A stretch of DNA of 64,000 nucleotides from a bacterium (lineage in GTDB: Bacteria; Desulfobacterota; Binatia; Binatales; Binataceae): positions 1 to 64,000 of the forward strand of contig JADBKU010000004.1 in assembly GCA_014896235.1 (NCBI GenBank). Reading direction: 5' to 3'. The position numbers and the translations under genes are program-made. Under the pieces are notes generated by a model, which searched no databases, was not told the origin of the DNA, and saw nothing but the letters and a program-made list of their open reading frames with translations. This document shows, piece after piece, positions 52,350 through 61,882 of the stretch (positions are counted from its first letter, which is position 1; the number at the start of each line of letters is the position of its first letter).

Positions 52350-53249
52350 TCAGGCGCTCTTTTCCCGCCGTTCGGACTCAACGTCAGCCGCCGGCTCCTC
52401 GATCCAGAGCAGCTTGTGGTAGTCGAATCGCGAACCTTCGATCACGTTGAATTTTACGATTGCAAAATACGGAGACAAATCGAAATCGCGCGGCGTGATC
52501 AGCGTCGAGGCCACGCGCCGCAATGCGCCCCGCGGCGCCGCTTCCGTTCCTCTTCGCCACACGAGTCCCAGCGCCAGACGCCGCCGCGGCGGCATGAACT
52601 CAGGCGGCAGCGGCTCAAAACGCGGCACGATCGGAAACCGCACCCGCGCGAAACACTCCGCTATCAGGCTCGAACAGATCAGCCGGGTCGGATCCGTGCT
52701 GCCGAACTCGAGCGCCTGGCGCCGCAGCCGCGCCGGCACGATACTTACGGGTAGAAAATAACGCGCGAGGTCGAAAAGGTTGCGCAGATCGTATTGCTTG
52801 CCCACGTTCTCCAAGGCGTAGTTCACGACCGCCTGCTGGTCGGCCGGCGTCAAGCCCCAGGGACGGCATAGGCGAATATTGAATTCCCGGTAACTCGCCA
52901 ACGGCGTCAGCACGACCCCTTCTTTGACCAGCGCTTCGACCAGCAGATGGTCGGCGTCGGCGCCGAATTTCCCGCGCAACGCAGGATCGCGTTTGACCGC
53001 TTCATCGCCGACGTAGAGCGCCGAATGCGACCACGAACTCTGGGTAAGGTACTTGATTACTTCGCTGATCCGTTCGTTGCCTTCGACCAGCAACACGTCG
53101 CCCTTGCGGATGATTTTGAGCAGCTGCGCGAGATCGTTGGGGATGGAAAGCGTATAACTCGCCACCGGCTTGGACAGCAGATTTGCGGCGAACTTCACCA
53201 GCCGGTTGAGAACGTAACCGATCGGATGACGCCAGGCGCTTTCCGGCAC
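52350..53249 (-). CDS. Permuted papain-like (YiiX/NlpC-P60 type) amidase, putative
   Basis: In this 299-residue protein IIRKGDVLLVEGNERISEVIKYLTQSSWSHSALYVGD (near residues 46-83) contains the histidine and the GD(V/I)LL motif, and DPTRLICSSLIAECF (near residue 195) contains the cysteine. This His-before-Cys order is the permuted form of NlpC/P60 enzymes, seen in YiiX. Substrates in the family include amide-linked lipids and peptidoglycan. There is no clear signal peptide, so action inside the cell is possible. Confidence 0.72.
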   Translation of the reverse strand: MPESAWRHPIGYVLNRLVKFAANLLSKPVASYTLSIPNDLAQLLKIIRKGDVLLVEGNERISEVIKYLTQSSWSHSALYVGDEAVKRDPALRGKFGADADHLLVEALVKEGVVLTPLASYREFNIRLCRPWGLTPADQQAVVNYALENVGKQYDLRNLFDLARYFLPVSIVPARLRRQALEFGSTDPTRLICSSLIAECFARVRFPIVPRFEPLPPEFMPPRRRLALGLVWRRGTEAAPRGALRRVASTLITPRDFDLSPYFAIVKFNVIEGSRFDYHKLLWIEEPAADVESERREKSA

Positions 53250-53374
53250 TGATCCTCAGGAATCGCCCGCAGACGCCGCTTGCGCCGAAGCGGTGCGACC
53301 CTCCTCGATTAAAAAGATATCAAGCGCGCGGCTGAACGAAAATGCGGGACGCCGCCCCCGAAAGGTTCGCGGAC

Positions 53375-54484
53375 TCAGCCCTTGAACGAGCCAATGATTC
53401 CATAAAACGGCAAATTGATGGTTGGCTGATTCGGATCGTCGGTCTTAATCACAAGCATCCCGCGCAGCGCGCCGTCCGGACTGTTTGGCTGAAGCTGAAG
53501 CGTAATTTTATATTCCTTGCCCGGCGTGATCGGCTGAACCGTCGCCGCGACATTCCGATTTGTGCTCGCGACCGAAATCACTTTGATCGGCCGCGGTCCT
53601 GTGTTTACCAGCCGAGCGTATTGTTGCGCGGGCTGGCGACGCTCCACCACGCCAAACGACACCTGCACCGGTTTCAGCGCCAGATCGCCCTGCACTTCGC
53701 CGAAAACCGAAACGTTGATCGGCTCCCGGCTGGTCGTCACCTTGACCATGTCGGCGAAGCCGCCTGCTGGCATCGTTTTCAACAGCGTGACCGTGAGAAT
53801 CGCGCCTTGCTCGCCCTGCGGACGCGGAGCGAGCGCCACTTTTATATCGCGATTCTCGTTGCTCGCCGACTCGACCTTGAAATCCGGATCGTGAACAAGC
53901 GGAATAATCGTCACTTGGCGCACGGCTTCCGTTCCATGCTTGACCACGCCGAACGCCACTTCGGCGGGTTCGGCATCGACCGGTTGCCGAATGTCGCCTT
54001 TCAGCGTCAGCACGATCGACTGCGCCTTCGGATCGTTAGTCGCGACCGTGATTGTTCGGGTGGTCGGCCCGTGTTCCGAGGTCGTGTCGAGGCTGGTCGC
54101 GATTTCCGAAGTTTCACCCGGTCCGATGGTCGATTTGGTCGGTTTCGCCGCCGTGCATCCGCACGACGTAATCACCGCGCCGATCACCAGCGGCGCGCTT
54201 CCGTCGTTGCGGATTTTGAACACATGCGTGACCGGCTTGCCGCCGATTACTGTCCCAAAATCAAAAACGCGCTCGTCCGCAATTGCATGTGGCGCGCCCA
54301 TGCTTGACGGCTCGCCCGGCATTCCAAGATTGATTGTCGCGGCGCCCGCGCCAGACGACGCCCCGCCCTGCGTAAGGCCGCCGCCTTGCAGTTCTCCGGA
54401 TTGCGCCGCTGCGACGCCGCCGATACCGACGGCGATCGCCGCGACCATCGTCGCGCACGCCGCGAATAAACGAAGCCCTTTCAT
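53375..54484 (-). CDS. Secreted DUF1573-domain protein
   Basis: The 369-residue protein has a signal peptide (core ACATMVAAIAVGIGGVAAA), then a DUF1573 immunoglobulin-like domain with HVFKIRNDGSAPLVIGAVITSCGCTAA. The TSCGCT motif is the family mark. At least two further similar beta-domains follow (PVDAEPAEVAFGVVKHG, KPVQVSFGVVERRQPA). DUF1573 proteins are found with surface and S-layer systems, but their role is not known. It is in the same direction as accC downstream. Confidence 0.85.
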   Translation of the reverse strand: MKGLRLFAACATMVAAIAVGIGGVAAAQSGELQGGGLTQGGASSGAGAATINLGMPGEPSSMGAPHAIADERVFDFGTVIGGKPVTHVFKIRNDGSAPLVIGAVITSCGCTAAKPTKSTIGPGETSEIATSLDTTSEHGPTTRTITVATNDPKAQSIVLTLKGDIRQPVDAEPAEVAFGVVKHGTEAVRQVTIIPLVHDPDFKVESASNENRDIKVALAPRPQGEQGAILTVTLLKTMPAGGFADMVKVTTSREPINVSVFGEVQGDLALKPVQVSFGVVERRQPAQQYARLVNTGPRPIKVISVASTNRNVAATVQPITPGKEYKITLQLQPNSPDGALRGMLVIKTDDPNQPTINLPFYGIIGSFKG

Positions 54485-54514
54485 GAACTGCAGGGGTAAT
54501 GATTCGCCGATCTG

Positions 54515-55900
54515 TCAGCCGTTGGCGACACCGCGCATTGGCGCCGCAGGCGCCGCCGCCGCGCCCTCATAACGCTTCAGAAAATCGGTCGCGAAATCGC
54601 CCCGCACAAAGTCCGCGTCGTCCATGATCCGCAGATGCAGCGGGATGTTCGTTTTGATTCCGTCAATCAGGTACTCGCGCAGCGCCGCTTTCGCCCGCAC
54701 AATCGCCAATCCGCGATCGTCGGCGTGAACGATAAGCTTTGCGATTAGCGGATCGTAATGCACCGGCACACGATAGCCGTCGTACAATGCGGTTTCGACC
54801 CGCACCCCGAGTCCGCCGGGTGAATGATGATTGGCCACGACGCCGGGCGACGGCAGATGCGTGTCCGGGTCTTCCGCATAAACGCGCATCTCGATCGCCG
54901 CACCTGCAATTTCGACCTGCTTCTGCTTGATTCCCAGCGGCTCGCCCGCCGCGATTCGGATGCTTTCGCGCACCAGGTCCGTCCCCGTTACCATCTCGGT
55001 CACGCCGTGCTCGACCTGAATCCGCGTGTTCATCTCGATGAAATAGAACTGTCCGTCCGGTGCGAGCAGAAATTCGACCGTCCCGACGTTCGAGTAGCCG
55101 ACCACCTGCGCCGCCCGCACCGCCGCTTTGCCCATCCGCTCGCGCAACCGCTTGGTCATCACCGGGCATGGCGCCTCTTCGAGCACTTTCTGATGGCGCC
55201 GCTGGATCGAACAATCGCGCTCGCCCAGATGAATCGCGTTGCGGTTATTGTCCGCCAGAATCTGGAATTCTACGTGTCGCGCTCGCTCCAGATATTTTTC
55301 CAGGTACATAGTGCGCGATCCAAACGCCGCTTCGCTTTCCGCCTGCGCGAGCGGAAAGAGCCGCGCCAGTTCGCGCTCGTCGCGCACCACTCGCATGCCC
55401 TTGCCGCCGCCGCCCGCCGCCGCTTTGATCAGCACCGGAAAGCCAAGGCGCTTGGCGTCTTCCTGGGCGCTTTTCAGCTCGGTGATGCCGATGCCTTCGC
55501 TGCCCGGCAGCACCGGCACTCCGGCCCGCTTCATAATCCGGCGCGCCCGCGGCTTGTCGCCCATCAGGCGGATATGGCGCGCGCGCGGTCCGACAAAAGT
55601 CACGCCCGAGCGCTTGCAAGCCTCCGCAAAATCTCCGTTCTCGGAAAGAAAGCCGTAACCCGGATGCACCGCGTCGGCGCCATAGGTCAACACCGTGCTG
55701 ACGATTGCGGGAATGTTGAGATAGCTGTCTTCGGCCGCCGGCGGGCCGATACATACCGCTTCGTCGGCCATCCGCACGTGCAGCGCGTCCTTATCCGCGG
55801 TTGAATATATCGCGATCGTGCGGATTCCCAACTCGCGGCACGCCCGAATAATCCGGATCGCGATCGTGCCGCGGTTCGCCACCAATAGCTTTTTGAACAT
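54515..55900 (-). CDS. accC: Acetyl-CoA carboxylase biotin carboxylase subunit
   Basis: AccC carboxylates biotin using ATP and bicarbonate, the first half of the acetyl-CoA carboxylase step of fatty acid synthesis. The 461-residue protein has the ATP-grasp fold with the glycine-rich loop AAGGGGKGMRVV, then NIHLGERDCSIQRRHQKVLEEAP and FIEMNTRIQVEH with the catalytic Arg/Glu. It begins 37 bases after accB in the standard aroQ-accB-accC order. Confidence 0.96.
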   Translation of the reverse strand: MFKKLLVANRGTIAIRIIRACRELGIRTIAIYSTADKDALHVRMADEAVCIGPPAAEDSYLNIPAIVSTVLTYGADAVHPGYGFLSENGDFAEACKRSGVTFVGPRARHIRLMGDKPRARRIMKRAGVPVLPGSEGIGITELKSAQEDAKRLGFPVLIKAAAGGGGKGMRVVRDERELARLFPLAQAESEAAFGSRTMYLEKYLERARHVEFQILADNNRNAIHLGERDCSIQRRHQKVLEEAPCPVMTKRLRERMGKAAVRAAQVVGYSNVGTVEFLLAPDGQFYFIEMNTRIQVEHGVTEMVTGTDLVRESIRIAAGEPLGIKQKQVEIAGAAIEMRVYAEDPDTHLPSPGVVANHHSPGGLGVRVETALYDGYRVPVHYDPLIAKLIVHADDRGLAIVRAKAALREYLIDGIKTNIPLHLRIMDDADFVRGDFATDFLKRYEGAAAAPAAPMRGVANG

Positions 55901-55937
55901 CGCCTGAGTCTCCCGGCTTCGCCGATACGCCGTCCGG

Positions 55938-56435
55938 TTATCCGACTTCGAGCACCATCAGCGGTTGGCCGTACTCCACCGGCTGGCCGTTCTCGCACAA
56001 AATCTTCACGATTCGGCCGCCGGCTTCGGCTTCGATCTCGTTCATCATCTTCATCGCTTCGATGATGCAAAGGGTCTGGCCTTTGCGCACCGAGTCATTC
56101 TCCTCCACGAAAGGCGTCGCGTCCGGGGACGCCGCACGATAGAACGTCCCCACCATCGGACTCGCCACGATGCGCTGATTTTCAGCCAAAGCCGGCGGCG
56201 CCTGCGCGGCGCCCGCATTGTTTTCCGCGGCGCGCTTGAGCGCGATTTTCGCCGGCGCCGCGCCCGGCGCTTCGGCCCGCACCGCCGGCGCCAACTGCAC
56301 TTCGGCGGCGCCGGACGCGGCGGGCGCGCCGCCGCGCACCAGCCGCACCTTGCCCTTTTTGTCTTCGATTTCCAGTTCCACCAACCCGTAATCGCGCATC
56401 AGGGTCAGCAGCGCCTTAAGTTCTCTTGCTTCCAT
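55938..56435 (-). CDS. accB: Biotin carboxyl carrier protein of acetyl-CoA carboxylase
   Basis: The ATG at 56435 ([13 protein letters not shown]) gives 165 residues, the normal size; a longer reading adds an implausible Arg/Gly-rich head. The biotinylated lysine is in [12 protein letters not shown], about 35 residues before the C-terminus, preceded by [21 protein letters not shown], the standard BCCP pattern. A Pro/Ala-rich linker joins the N-terminal part ([16 protein letters not shown]). It is upstream of accC. Confidence 0.96.
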   Translation of the reverse strand: MEARELKALLTLMRDYGLVELEIEDKKGKVRLVRGGAPAASGAAEVQLAPAVRAEAPGAAPAKIALKRAAENNAGAAQAPPALAENQRIVASPMVGTFYRAASPDATPFVEENDSVRKGQTLCIIEAMKMMNEIEAEAGGRIVKILCENGQPVEYGQPLMVLEVG

Positions 56436-56567
56436 CGCTTTCCGTGAGTCGCCTGCCGGGCGCGCCGCGCGCGCTGTTCCGGTTGGCCTCAATGTCCGAA
56501 TTGTCCCGCTGCGATCGTTGCCCGATCCCATTTTGGTCTCCGTCCGCCCGCGCTGCGGATAATTCGC

Positions 56568-57059
56568 CTACGCCCGGGTCGCGCCGCTTGTGATGCGCGC
56601 CGCCGCGCGCAGGGCCAGCGTGTAACTCTCGGCGCCAAATCCCATGATTCTGCCCACGACTATATCGGCGATCGTGGAGTGATGCCGCATCGGCTCCCGT
56701 TTATAGACGTTTGAGAGGTGCACTTCGATACACGGCGCGCCAATCGCGAGAATGACGTCGCGGATGGCGACGCTCGTATGAGTATAAGCGGCGGGATTGA
56801 TAATCAGCGCATGGATTTTGCCGCGCGCCGCCTGAATCCGATCGACGATCGCGCCTTCGCTGTTCGATTGGAACGTCTCCACCGCCAGCCCGAGTTCGAG
56901 GCCAAGCGCGATCAGATGCTCGTCGATGTCCTTCAGCGTGGTTCGCCCATACACCTCAGGCTCGCGTTCGCCCAACAGATTCAGGTTCGGGCCGTGAACC
57001 ACCAGCACCGATGGCAGATTCGCGCCCGGATCGCCCGGCCTATCTTCCCTCGCCATCAA
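56568..57059 (-). CDS. aroQ: Type II 3-dehydroquinate dehydratase
   Basis: AroQ removes water from 3-dehydroquinate in the shikimate pathway. The signature [19 protein letters not shown] lies near residue 18, with the active-site Tyr; [14 protein letters not shown] and [17 protein letters not shown], holding the catalytic histidine region, follow. The length (163) is slightly above the usual 145-150 because of an N-terminal extension. It heads the aroQ-accB-accC cluster, which is a common arrangement. Confidence 0.96.
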   Translation of the reverse strand: MMAREDRPGDPGANLPSVLVVHGPNLNLLGEREPEVYGRTTLKDIDEHLIALGLELGLAVETFQSNSEGAIVDRIQAARGKIHALIINPAAYTHTSVAIRDVILAIGAPCIEVHLSNVYKREPMRHHSTIADIVVGRIMGFGAESYTLALRAAARITSGATRA

Positions 57060-57085
57060 ACCTGCTCATTAGCGAATTGAATCCT

Positions 57086-57114
57086 ACCGGTCCGGCCGTT
57101 TCAAGCCGACCGGT
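57086..57114. repeat. Inverted repeat upstream of aroQ
   Basis: ACCGGTCCGGC and GCCGACCGGT pair over ten bases with one bulge around an eight-base loop, 27 bases before the aroQ start on the minus strand. It is either a leader hairpin or an operator; nothing more is known. Confidence 0.4.
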
Positions 57115-57306
57115 CCGTTCCGCCGCCGCCGTTTTGGCGTTCATCCACAACCTCTCCGCCTGCCGACCCTCGCTGGACTCATTAGCAACGCTTCATGTCG
57201 CGATGGTCATGCGCTTTTCTTTTCGTTGGCAATTTATGCGACAAAGTTGCAGAATCAGGGCGAATCAGTTCGAGCAAACAAAGGCTTGATGGAGGAATGC
57301 AAGCAT

Positions 57307-58434
57307 ATGAAGTTCGGCCTGCTCTATGAGATGGAAACGCCGCGGCCGTGGAACGCGCTGAGCGAGTATAACGTCTATTGGGAAGCTCTCGCGCAGATCG
57401 AACTCGCCGACCGCATCGGCTTCGACTACGTCTGGGAAGTCGAGCATCATTTTCTCGAAGAATATTCGCACAGCTCCGCGCCCGAGGTCTTTTACGGCGC
57501 GGTCAGCCAGCGCACCAAGAATATCCGCATCGCGCACGGCGTCCGCCTCCTGCCTTTCAATTTCAACAACCCGATCAAAGTCGCCGAGCAGGCCGCCGTC
57601 CTCGACATCCTCAGCAACGGCCGGATGGAGCTTGGCACTGGCCGCTCGACCACCTCGCAGGAACTCGACGGCTTCAGCGTCGATTACGACCGCACCCGCC
57701 AGGAGGTCCGCGAGGCCCTCGATATCATCGTCAAGGCATGGACCGACGAGATCCTCGAATACAACGGCAAGCTGATTAAGGTCCCGCCCCGGCGCGTCGT
57801 GCCCAAACCGATCCAGAAGCCGCATCCGCCGATGTGGATGGCGTGCGTGGCGCCGGACAGCTATCAGATGGCGGGCGATCGCGGGATGGGCGTGCTCAGC
57901 TTCAGCCTCAACTGGGAGCAGGTGCAAAAGTCGATGGGCGCCTACAAGGCGTCGTTCGCCAAACGCACCGACCAGGTCGGCAAGGTTCCCAACGAGCAGT
58001 TCGCCGGACTCGTCATCTGTCACGTCGCCGAGAACAAGGAAGACGAAGCGATCGGCCTCGAAGGCGCGCGCTGGTTCATGCACAACGTCGCCAAGCTGTT
58101 CGAGCCCCTGATGGCCAAGAACAAGCTCTACTCCTACGAGTACCTGCGCAACCTGATGGCGATGGATCTCGATCCGAAGGACACCCCCGATTCGCAACTG
58201 AAGCAGCATCAGATGGTCGTCGTCGGCAATCCCGACGAGGTCAATCGCAAACTCGAGGAGTTCCAGCGCAACGGCCTCGATCAGGTGATCTGCTTCAAGC
58301 AGGCCGGCCGCATCCCGCATCAGAACATCATGAAGTCGCTGCGCCTGATGGCGAAGCATGTGCTGCCGCACTTCAACCCGCATCGCACGATCGCGACCGA
58401 GGAGATGGCGCTGGCGGCGGCCGGCGGCCGATAG
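57307..58434 (+). CDS. LLM-class flavin-dependent oxidoreductase
   Basis: A 375-residue luciferase-like monooxygenase fold from the ATG at 57307, with GGAGG 11 bases upstream. Landmarks are MKFGLLYEME, EVEHHFLEEYSHSSAPEVF, the FMN/F420-site region RIAHGVRLLPFNFNNPIKVAEQAAVLD and LELGTGRS-like MELGTGRSTTSQE. These enzymes use FMN or F420; which is used here is undetermined. It is followed on the same strand by an epoxide hydrolase gene, possibly one degradative unit. Confidence 0.88.
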   Translation: MKFGLLYEMETPRPWNALSEYNVYWEALAQIELADRIGFDYVWEVEHHFLEEYSHSSAPEVFYGAVSQRTKNIRIAHGVRLLPFNFNNPIKVAEQAAVLDILSNGRMELGTGRSTTSQELDGFSVDYDRTRQEVREALDIIVKAWTDEILEYNGKLIKVPPRRVVPKPIQKPHPPMWMACVAPDSYQMAGDRGMGVLSFSLNWEQVQKSMGAYKASFAKRTDQVGKVPNEQFAGLVICHVAENKEDEAIGLEGARWFMHNVAKLFEPLMAKNKLYSYEYLRNLMAMDLDPKDTPDSQLKQHQMVVVGNPDEVNRKLEEFQRNGLDQVICFKQAGRIPHQNIMKSLRLMAKHVLPHFNPHRTIATEEMALAAAGGR

Positions 58435-58573
58435 AATTCACGCGCGCGGCGCGGTTAATCGCCGCGCCGCGCGCGATCACTCCGCCCTCCCAACTCGACG
58501 ACACCAGCATCTCGGCGGCGAATCAATCCATGAATCGCGTCCCGAGCGTTCGTTCGCAATCACGGCAACCAGA

Positions 58574-59743
58574 ATGACGAAAGAAAAATTCACCGTCGCA
58601 ATTCCCGACAACGTGCTCGACGATCTGCGCGAGCGGCTCGCCCGCACCCGGTTCGCGCCCGATTTCGCCAACGCCGACTGGACCTTCGGCACTGAAGCCA
58701 ACTATCTGAAAGAGCTGGTCGCCTATTGGCGCGACCGTTTCGATTGGCGCGCCGTCGAACGCGAAATGAACGGCTACGCCCATTACCGAACGACCATCGA
58801 CGGGATGCCCATCCATTTCATCCACGAACCCGGAAAGGGGCCGAAGCCGATTCCGATTATTATGAGCCACGGATGGCCGTGGACGTTCTGGGATCTGCAC
58901 AAAGTTATCCGTCCGCTCGCCGACCCGGCCGCGCATGGCGGCGACGCCCGCGACGCTTTCGACGTAATTGTTCCGTCCCTCCCCGGCTACGGCTTTTCGA
59001 CGCCGCTCACGACCACTGGAATCAACTACTGGAACACCGCGGATCTGTGGGTCAAATTGATGCGCGACGTGCTCGGCTACGACAAATTCGCCGCGCAGGG
59101 CGGCGATTGGGGCGCGCTCATCACCGCGCAGCTCGGCCATAAATACGCGCAGCATTTGATTGGCGTCCATGTTCATCTGCTCGCCTCGCTCGGTTTCTTC
59201 GGCGGCCAGGGCGGTCCGAAGCCGGAGGATTTTGCTCCGGAAGAAAAAGGCTGGCTGGATCACAACCGCCGCTTCATCACGCAGGGCAGCGGTTACATGG
59301 CGATCCAGTCCACGCGCCCGCAAACGCTGGCGCAGGCGCTCAACGATTCGCCCGCCGGTCTCTGCTCATGGATTCTCGAAAAGCGCCGCGCCTGGAGCGA
59401 TTGCGGCGGCGACGTCGAGCGGCGCTTCACCAAGGACGACCTCTGCACCACGATGACGCTCTACTGGGCGACGCAGAGCTTCAACACCTCCGCCCGCTAT
59501 TACTACGAAGCCGCGCATAACCCATGGCGGCCGTCGCATGATCGGACGCCGGTGGTCGAAGCGCCGACCGGCGCCGCCGTCTTTCTGAAGGAAGTGATGC
59601 TGATGCCGCGGCGATGGGCCGAACGTTACTACAATTTGAAACGCTGGACGGTGATGCCGAGCGGCGGGCATTTCGCGCCGATGGAGGAACCGCAGGCGCT
59701 GATCGACGATATCCGCGCGTTCTTCCGTCCGCTGCGTGGCTGA
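58574..59743 (+). CDS. Epoxide hydrolase, EHN-domain type
   Basis: From the ATG at 58574 the enzyme is 389 residues. An N-terminal EHN domain (about residues 1-95, FTVAIPDNVLDDLRERLART and NYLKELVAYWRDRFDWRAVE) precedes an alpha/beta hydrolase with oxyanion HGWPWTFWD, the nucleophile Asp in QGGDWGALI near residue 178, and a histidine in MPSGGHFAPMEEP. Epoxide hydrolases open epoxides to diols. Its position after an LLM oxygenase gene fits oxidation followed by hydrolysis, which is an inference. Confidence 0.92.
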   Translation: MTKEKFTVAIPDNVLDDLRERLARTRFAPDFANADWTFGTEANYLKELVAYWRDRFDWRAVEREMNGYAHYRTTIDGMPIHFIHEPGKGPKPIPIIMSHGWPWTFWDLHKVIRPLADPAAHGGDARDAFDVIVPSLPGYGFSTPLTTTGINYWNTADLWVKLMRDVLGYDKFAAQGGDWGALITAQLGHKYAQHLIGVHVHLLASLGFFGGQGGPKPEDFAPEEKGWLDHNRRFITQGSGYMAIQSTRPQTLAQALNDSPAGLCSWILEKRRAWSDCGGDVERRFTKDDLCTTMTLYWATQSFNTSARYYYEAAHNPWRPSHDRTPVVEAPTGAAVFLKEVMLMPRRWAERYYNLKRWTVMPSGGHFAPMEEPQALIDDIRAFFRPLRG

Positions 59744-59746
59744 CGA

Positions 59747-60394
59747 TTATCGCTCCAGCAGAAAATCGGCGAGTTCGACCGGCGTGGAGCAGATTCGTTG
59801 CGCGCCGGCCGCTTCCAGTTCGGCCTGCGATCCGTAACCCCACGCCACGCCGATCGTGAACAGGCCGTTGCCGCGCCCCGCAGCGACATCATGGGCGCGG
59901 TCGCCGACGATCGCCGCCGCGTTCGGCTCAATCCGCTCGCGTTCGATTAAGTCGCGCACCATCGCGCTTTTGTCCGACAGGCGGCCGTTGCCGATCACGC
60001 CCGCGAAATAGCGCCGCAGCGCGCACATCCCGAGAATCCTTTCCGCCGTCGCCGTATTCTTCGAGGTGACGACGTAAAGCCGCGCGCTGTCGCGCAACTC
60101 CTTCAACATCGGCTCCACTCCGCGATACGGCGCGCTCTCGGCCGCGCCGTGCGCCGCGTATGCCGCCAGATAAATCGCCGCTGCCTGCTCCGCGAGATCG
60201 GCCTTGCGATGGGGTTCGAGCAGCCGCACGAAAATCTCGCGCAGTGGCGGCCCGACCGCCCATCGCAGGTCGTCGCGCGCCGGCGGCGCGACGCCCAGTT
60301 CATCCAGCGCACGCCGTATCGTCCTGACGATTCCGGCCCCCGGATCGGTCAGGGTGCCGTCAAGATCGAACAGGATGTCCTTGAACTTCGCCAT
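59747..60394 (-). CDS. HAD-family phosphatase, phosphoglycolate phosphatase-like
   Basis: From the ATG at 60394 the product is 215 residues: motif I DLDGTLTDPGAG, a helical cap, motif II VVTSKNT, and motif IV VGDRAHDVAAG with WGYGSQAELEAAGA near the end. This is the Gph/PpaX type. The reading to 61330 would overlap the MFS gene antisense and is not used. It ends three bases after the epoxide hydrolase stop on the other strand. Confidence 0.9.
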   Translation of the reverse strand: MAKFKDILFDLDGTLTDPGAGIVRTIRRALDELGVAPPARDDLRWAVGPPLREIFVRLLEPHRKADLAEQAAAIYLAAYAAHGAAESAPYRGVEPMLKELRDSARLYVVTSKNTATAERILGMCALRRYFAGVIGNGRLSDKSAMVRDLIERERIEPNAAAIVGDRAHDVAAGRGNGLFTIGVAWGYGSQAELEAAGAQRICSTPVELADFLLER

Positions 60395-60589
60395 CGCGGA
60401 TTTTGAAGCGCGCCCGCGCGCCTCAAGCTTAAGTTTACCACGTAAGCCAACGCCATCAGTCAACGGGCGAAGAATTTCACCCTTACGCATCGGCCGCATC
60501 AGTGCGACGCTTCCGCCGTTCGCGCCGATCGCGAATGCGCCGCAGAGCGCACTGGCGAGCGGCGCGCGATTTGAGCAGCATATGAGCCG

Positions 60590-61867
60590 ATGCCCGCACC
60601 GCAAACGACGAATCCGCGGAAAGCGCGCAGCTTGCGTGCGCTCGATATCGTGAACCTCCTTCAAGCCGATATCGGCGCCGGAGTTGGCCCTTTCCTCGCG
60701 GTCTACCTGATGGCGGCGCGGCGATGGCGGCCGGAGATGATCGGTCTGGCGCTCTCGGCGCAGGGGCTCGCCGCGGTGCTCGCGCAAACTCCCGGCGGCG
60801 CGCTGGTCGATTATCTCTGGCGCAAACGCTTGTTGATCGCCGCCGGCGCGATCGGCGTAGGCGCCGGCAGCCTCGCGACCGTCCACGCGCACAGCCATCG
60901 CGCGGTCCTTGCGGCGCAAGCGTTCACCGGCGCCGTGGGCGTGCTGATAGGACCCGCGATCGCGGCGGTGACCCTCGGCCTCGTGGGCCGCGCGGCATTC
61001 TCCCAGCGCATCGGCCGCAACGAATCGTTCAATCACGCGGGCAATGTGATTGCGGCGGCTGTCGCGGGATTGATCGGAAAGATATTCGGGTCGGCGGCGA
61101 TTTTTGAATTTGCCGCGCTCGCCAGCCTCGCCACCGCCGGCGCGGCGCTCGCGATCGACGAGCGCCAAATCGACCACGCTCTCGCCCGCGAAGCGCCGCC
61201 GAATGGCGTGGCCGCCGCGCGCTTCGCCGGCATGCGCGATCTGCTCGCCGATCGGCGCATCGCGATTTTCTTCGGATGCGCGGTGCTGTTCCATTTCGCC
61301 AACGCCGCGATGCTGCCGCTGGTCGGACAACGGCTCGCCGCCGAAAGCCGCGCCAACGCGACGCTTTATATGTCGGCGTGCATCCTGGTCGCTCAGGCCG
61401 TGATGGCGATCGTCGCGCCGCTCGCCGGACGCGCAGCCCGGTTAGGGCGCAAGCGCGTGTTGTTGGCCGGGTTCGCGGCGCTGCCGCTTCGGGGCGTTCT
61501 GTACACCTTCGGCTCCGCGCCCTGGTACCTGATTTCCGTGCAGGCGCTCGACGGAATCGGTGCCGGCGTCTTCGGCGTGGTCGCGGTGATCATAATCGCG
61601 GACTTGGCGCGCGGCACCGGGCGCTTCAACCTGATGCAAGGGGCGCTGGCGACAGCCGTCGGCGTCGGCGCATCAGCCAGCAATTTCCTGACCGGAGTCG
61701 TCGTGCAGCACGCCGGCTATAACGCCGGGTTCCTCGCCCTGTCGGCGATCGCTGCGTCTGCGTTGGCGGCGTTGGCGGTCGCTATGCCCGAGACGCTGCC
61801 CGCCGACGAAGCCGCGCTGGTGCTTGCAATAGGCGCTCACGATTCCGGCCGCGTGCATCGCCAATAG
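60590..61867 (+). CDS. Major facilitator superfamily transporter
   Basis: A 425-residue permease with about 12 hydrophobic segments, such as IGVGAGSLATVHAHSHRAVLAAQ and the second-half YLISVQALDGIGAGVFGVVAVIII. A basic loop after helix 2 (LVDYLWRKRLL) corresponds to the MFS loop 2-3 motif. Substrate is unknown; several similar carriers export drugs. It is divergent from the HAD gene and convergent with rsmI (15 bases between stops). Confidence 0.85.
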   Translation: MPAPQTTNPRKARSLRALDIVNLLQADIGAGVGPFLAVYLMAARRWRPEMIGLALSAQGLAAVLAQTPGGALVDYLWRKRLLIAAGAIGVGAGSLATVHAHSHRAVLAAQAFTGAVGVLIGPAIAAVTLGLVGRAAFSQRIGRNESFNHAGNVIAAAVAGLIGKIFGSAAIFEFAALASLATAGAALAIDERQIDHALAREAPPNGVAAARFAGMRDLLADRRIAIFFGCAVLFHFANAAMLPLVGQRLAAESRANATLYMSACILVAQAVMAIVAPLAGRAARLGRKRVLLAGFAALPLRGVLYTFGSAPWYLISVQALDGIGAGVFGVVAVIIIADLARGTGRFNLMQGALATAVGVGASASNFLTGVVVQHAGYNAGFLALSAIAASALAALAVAMPETLPADEAALVLAIGAHDSGRVHRQ

Positions 61868-61882
61868 CCATTTGTGCGCGGC

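Noticed and set aside
53274-53295. Eight-base-pair hairpin after the DUF1573 gene
   Set aside because: It lies about 80 bases past the stop, contains a G-T pair and lacks a T-run, so it is not supported as a terminator.
59747-61330. Extended 527-residue version of the HAD phosphatase
   Set aside because: The added N-terminal part is antisense to the MFS transporter and Arg-rich; the HAD motif I starts just after the ATG at 60394.
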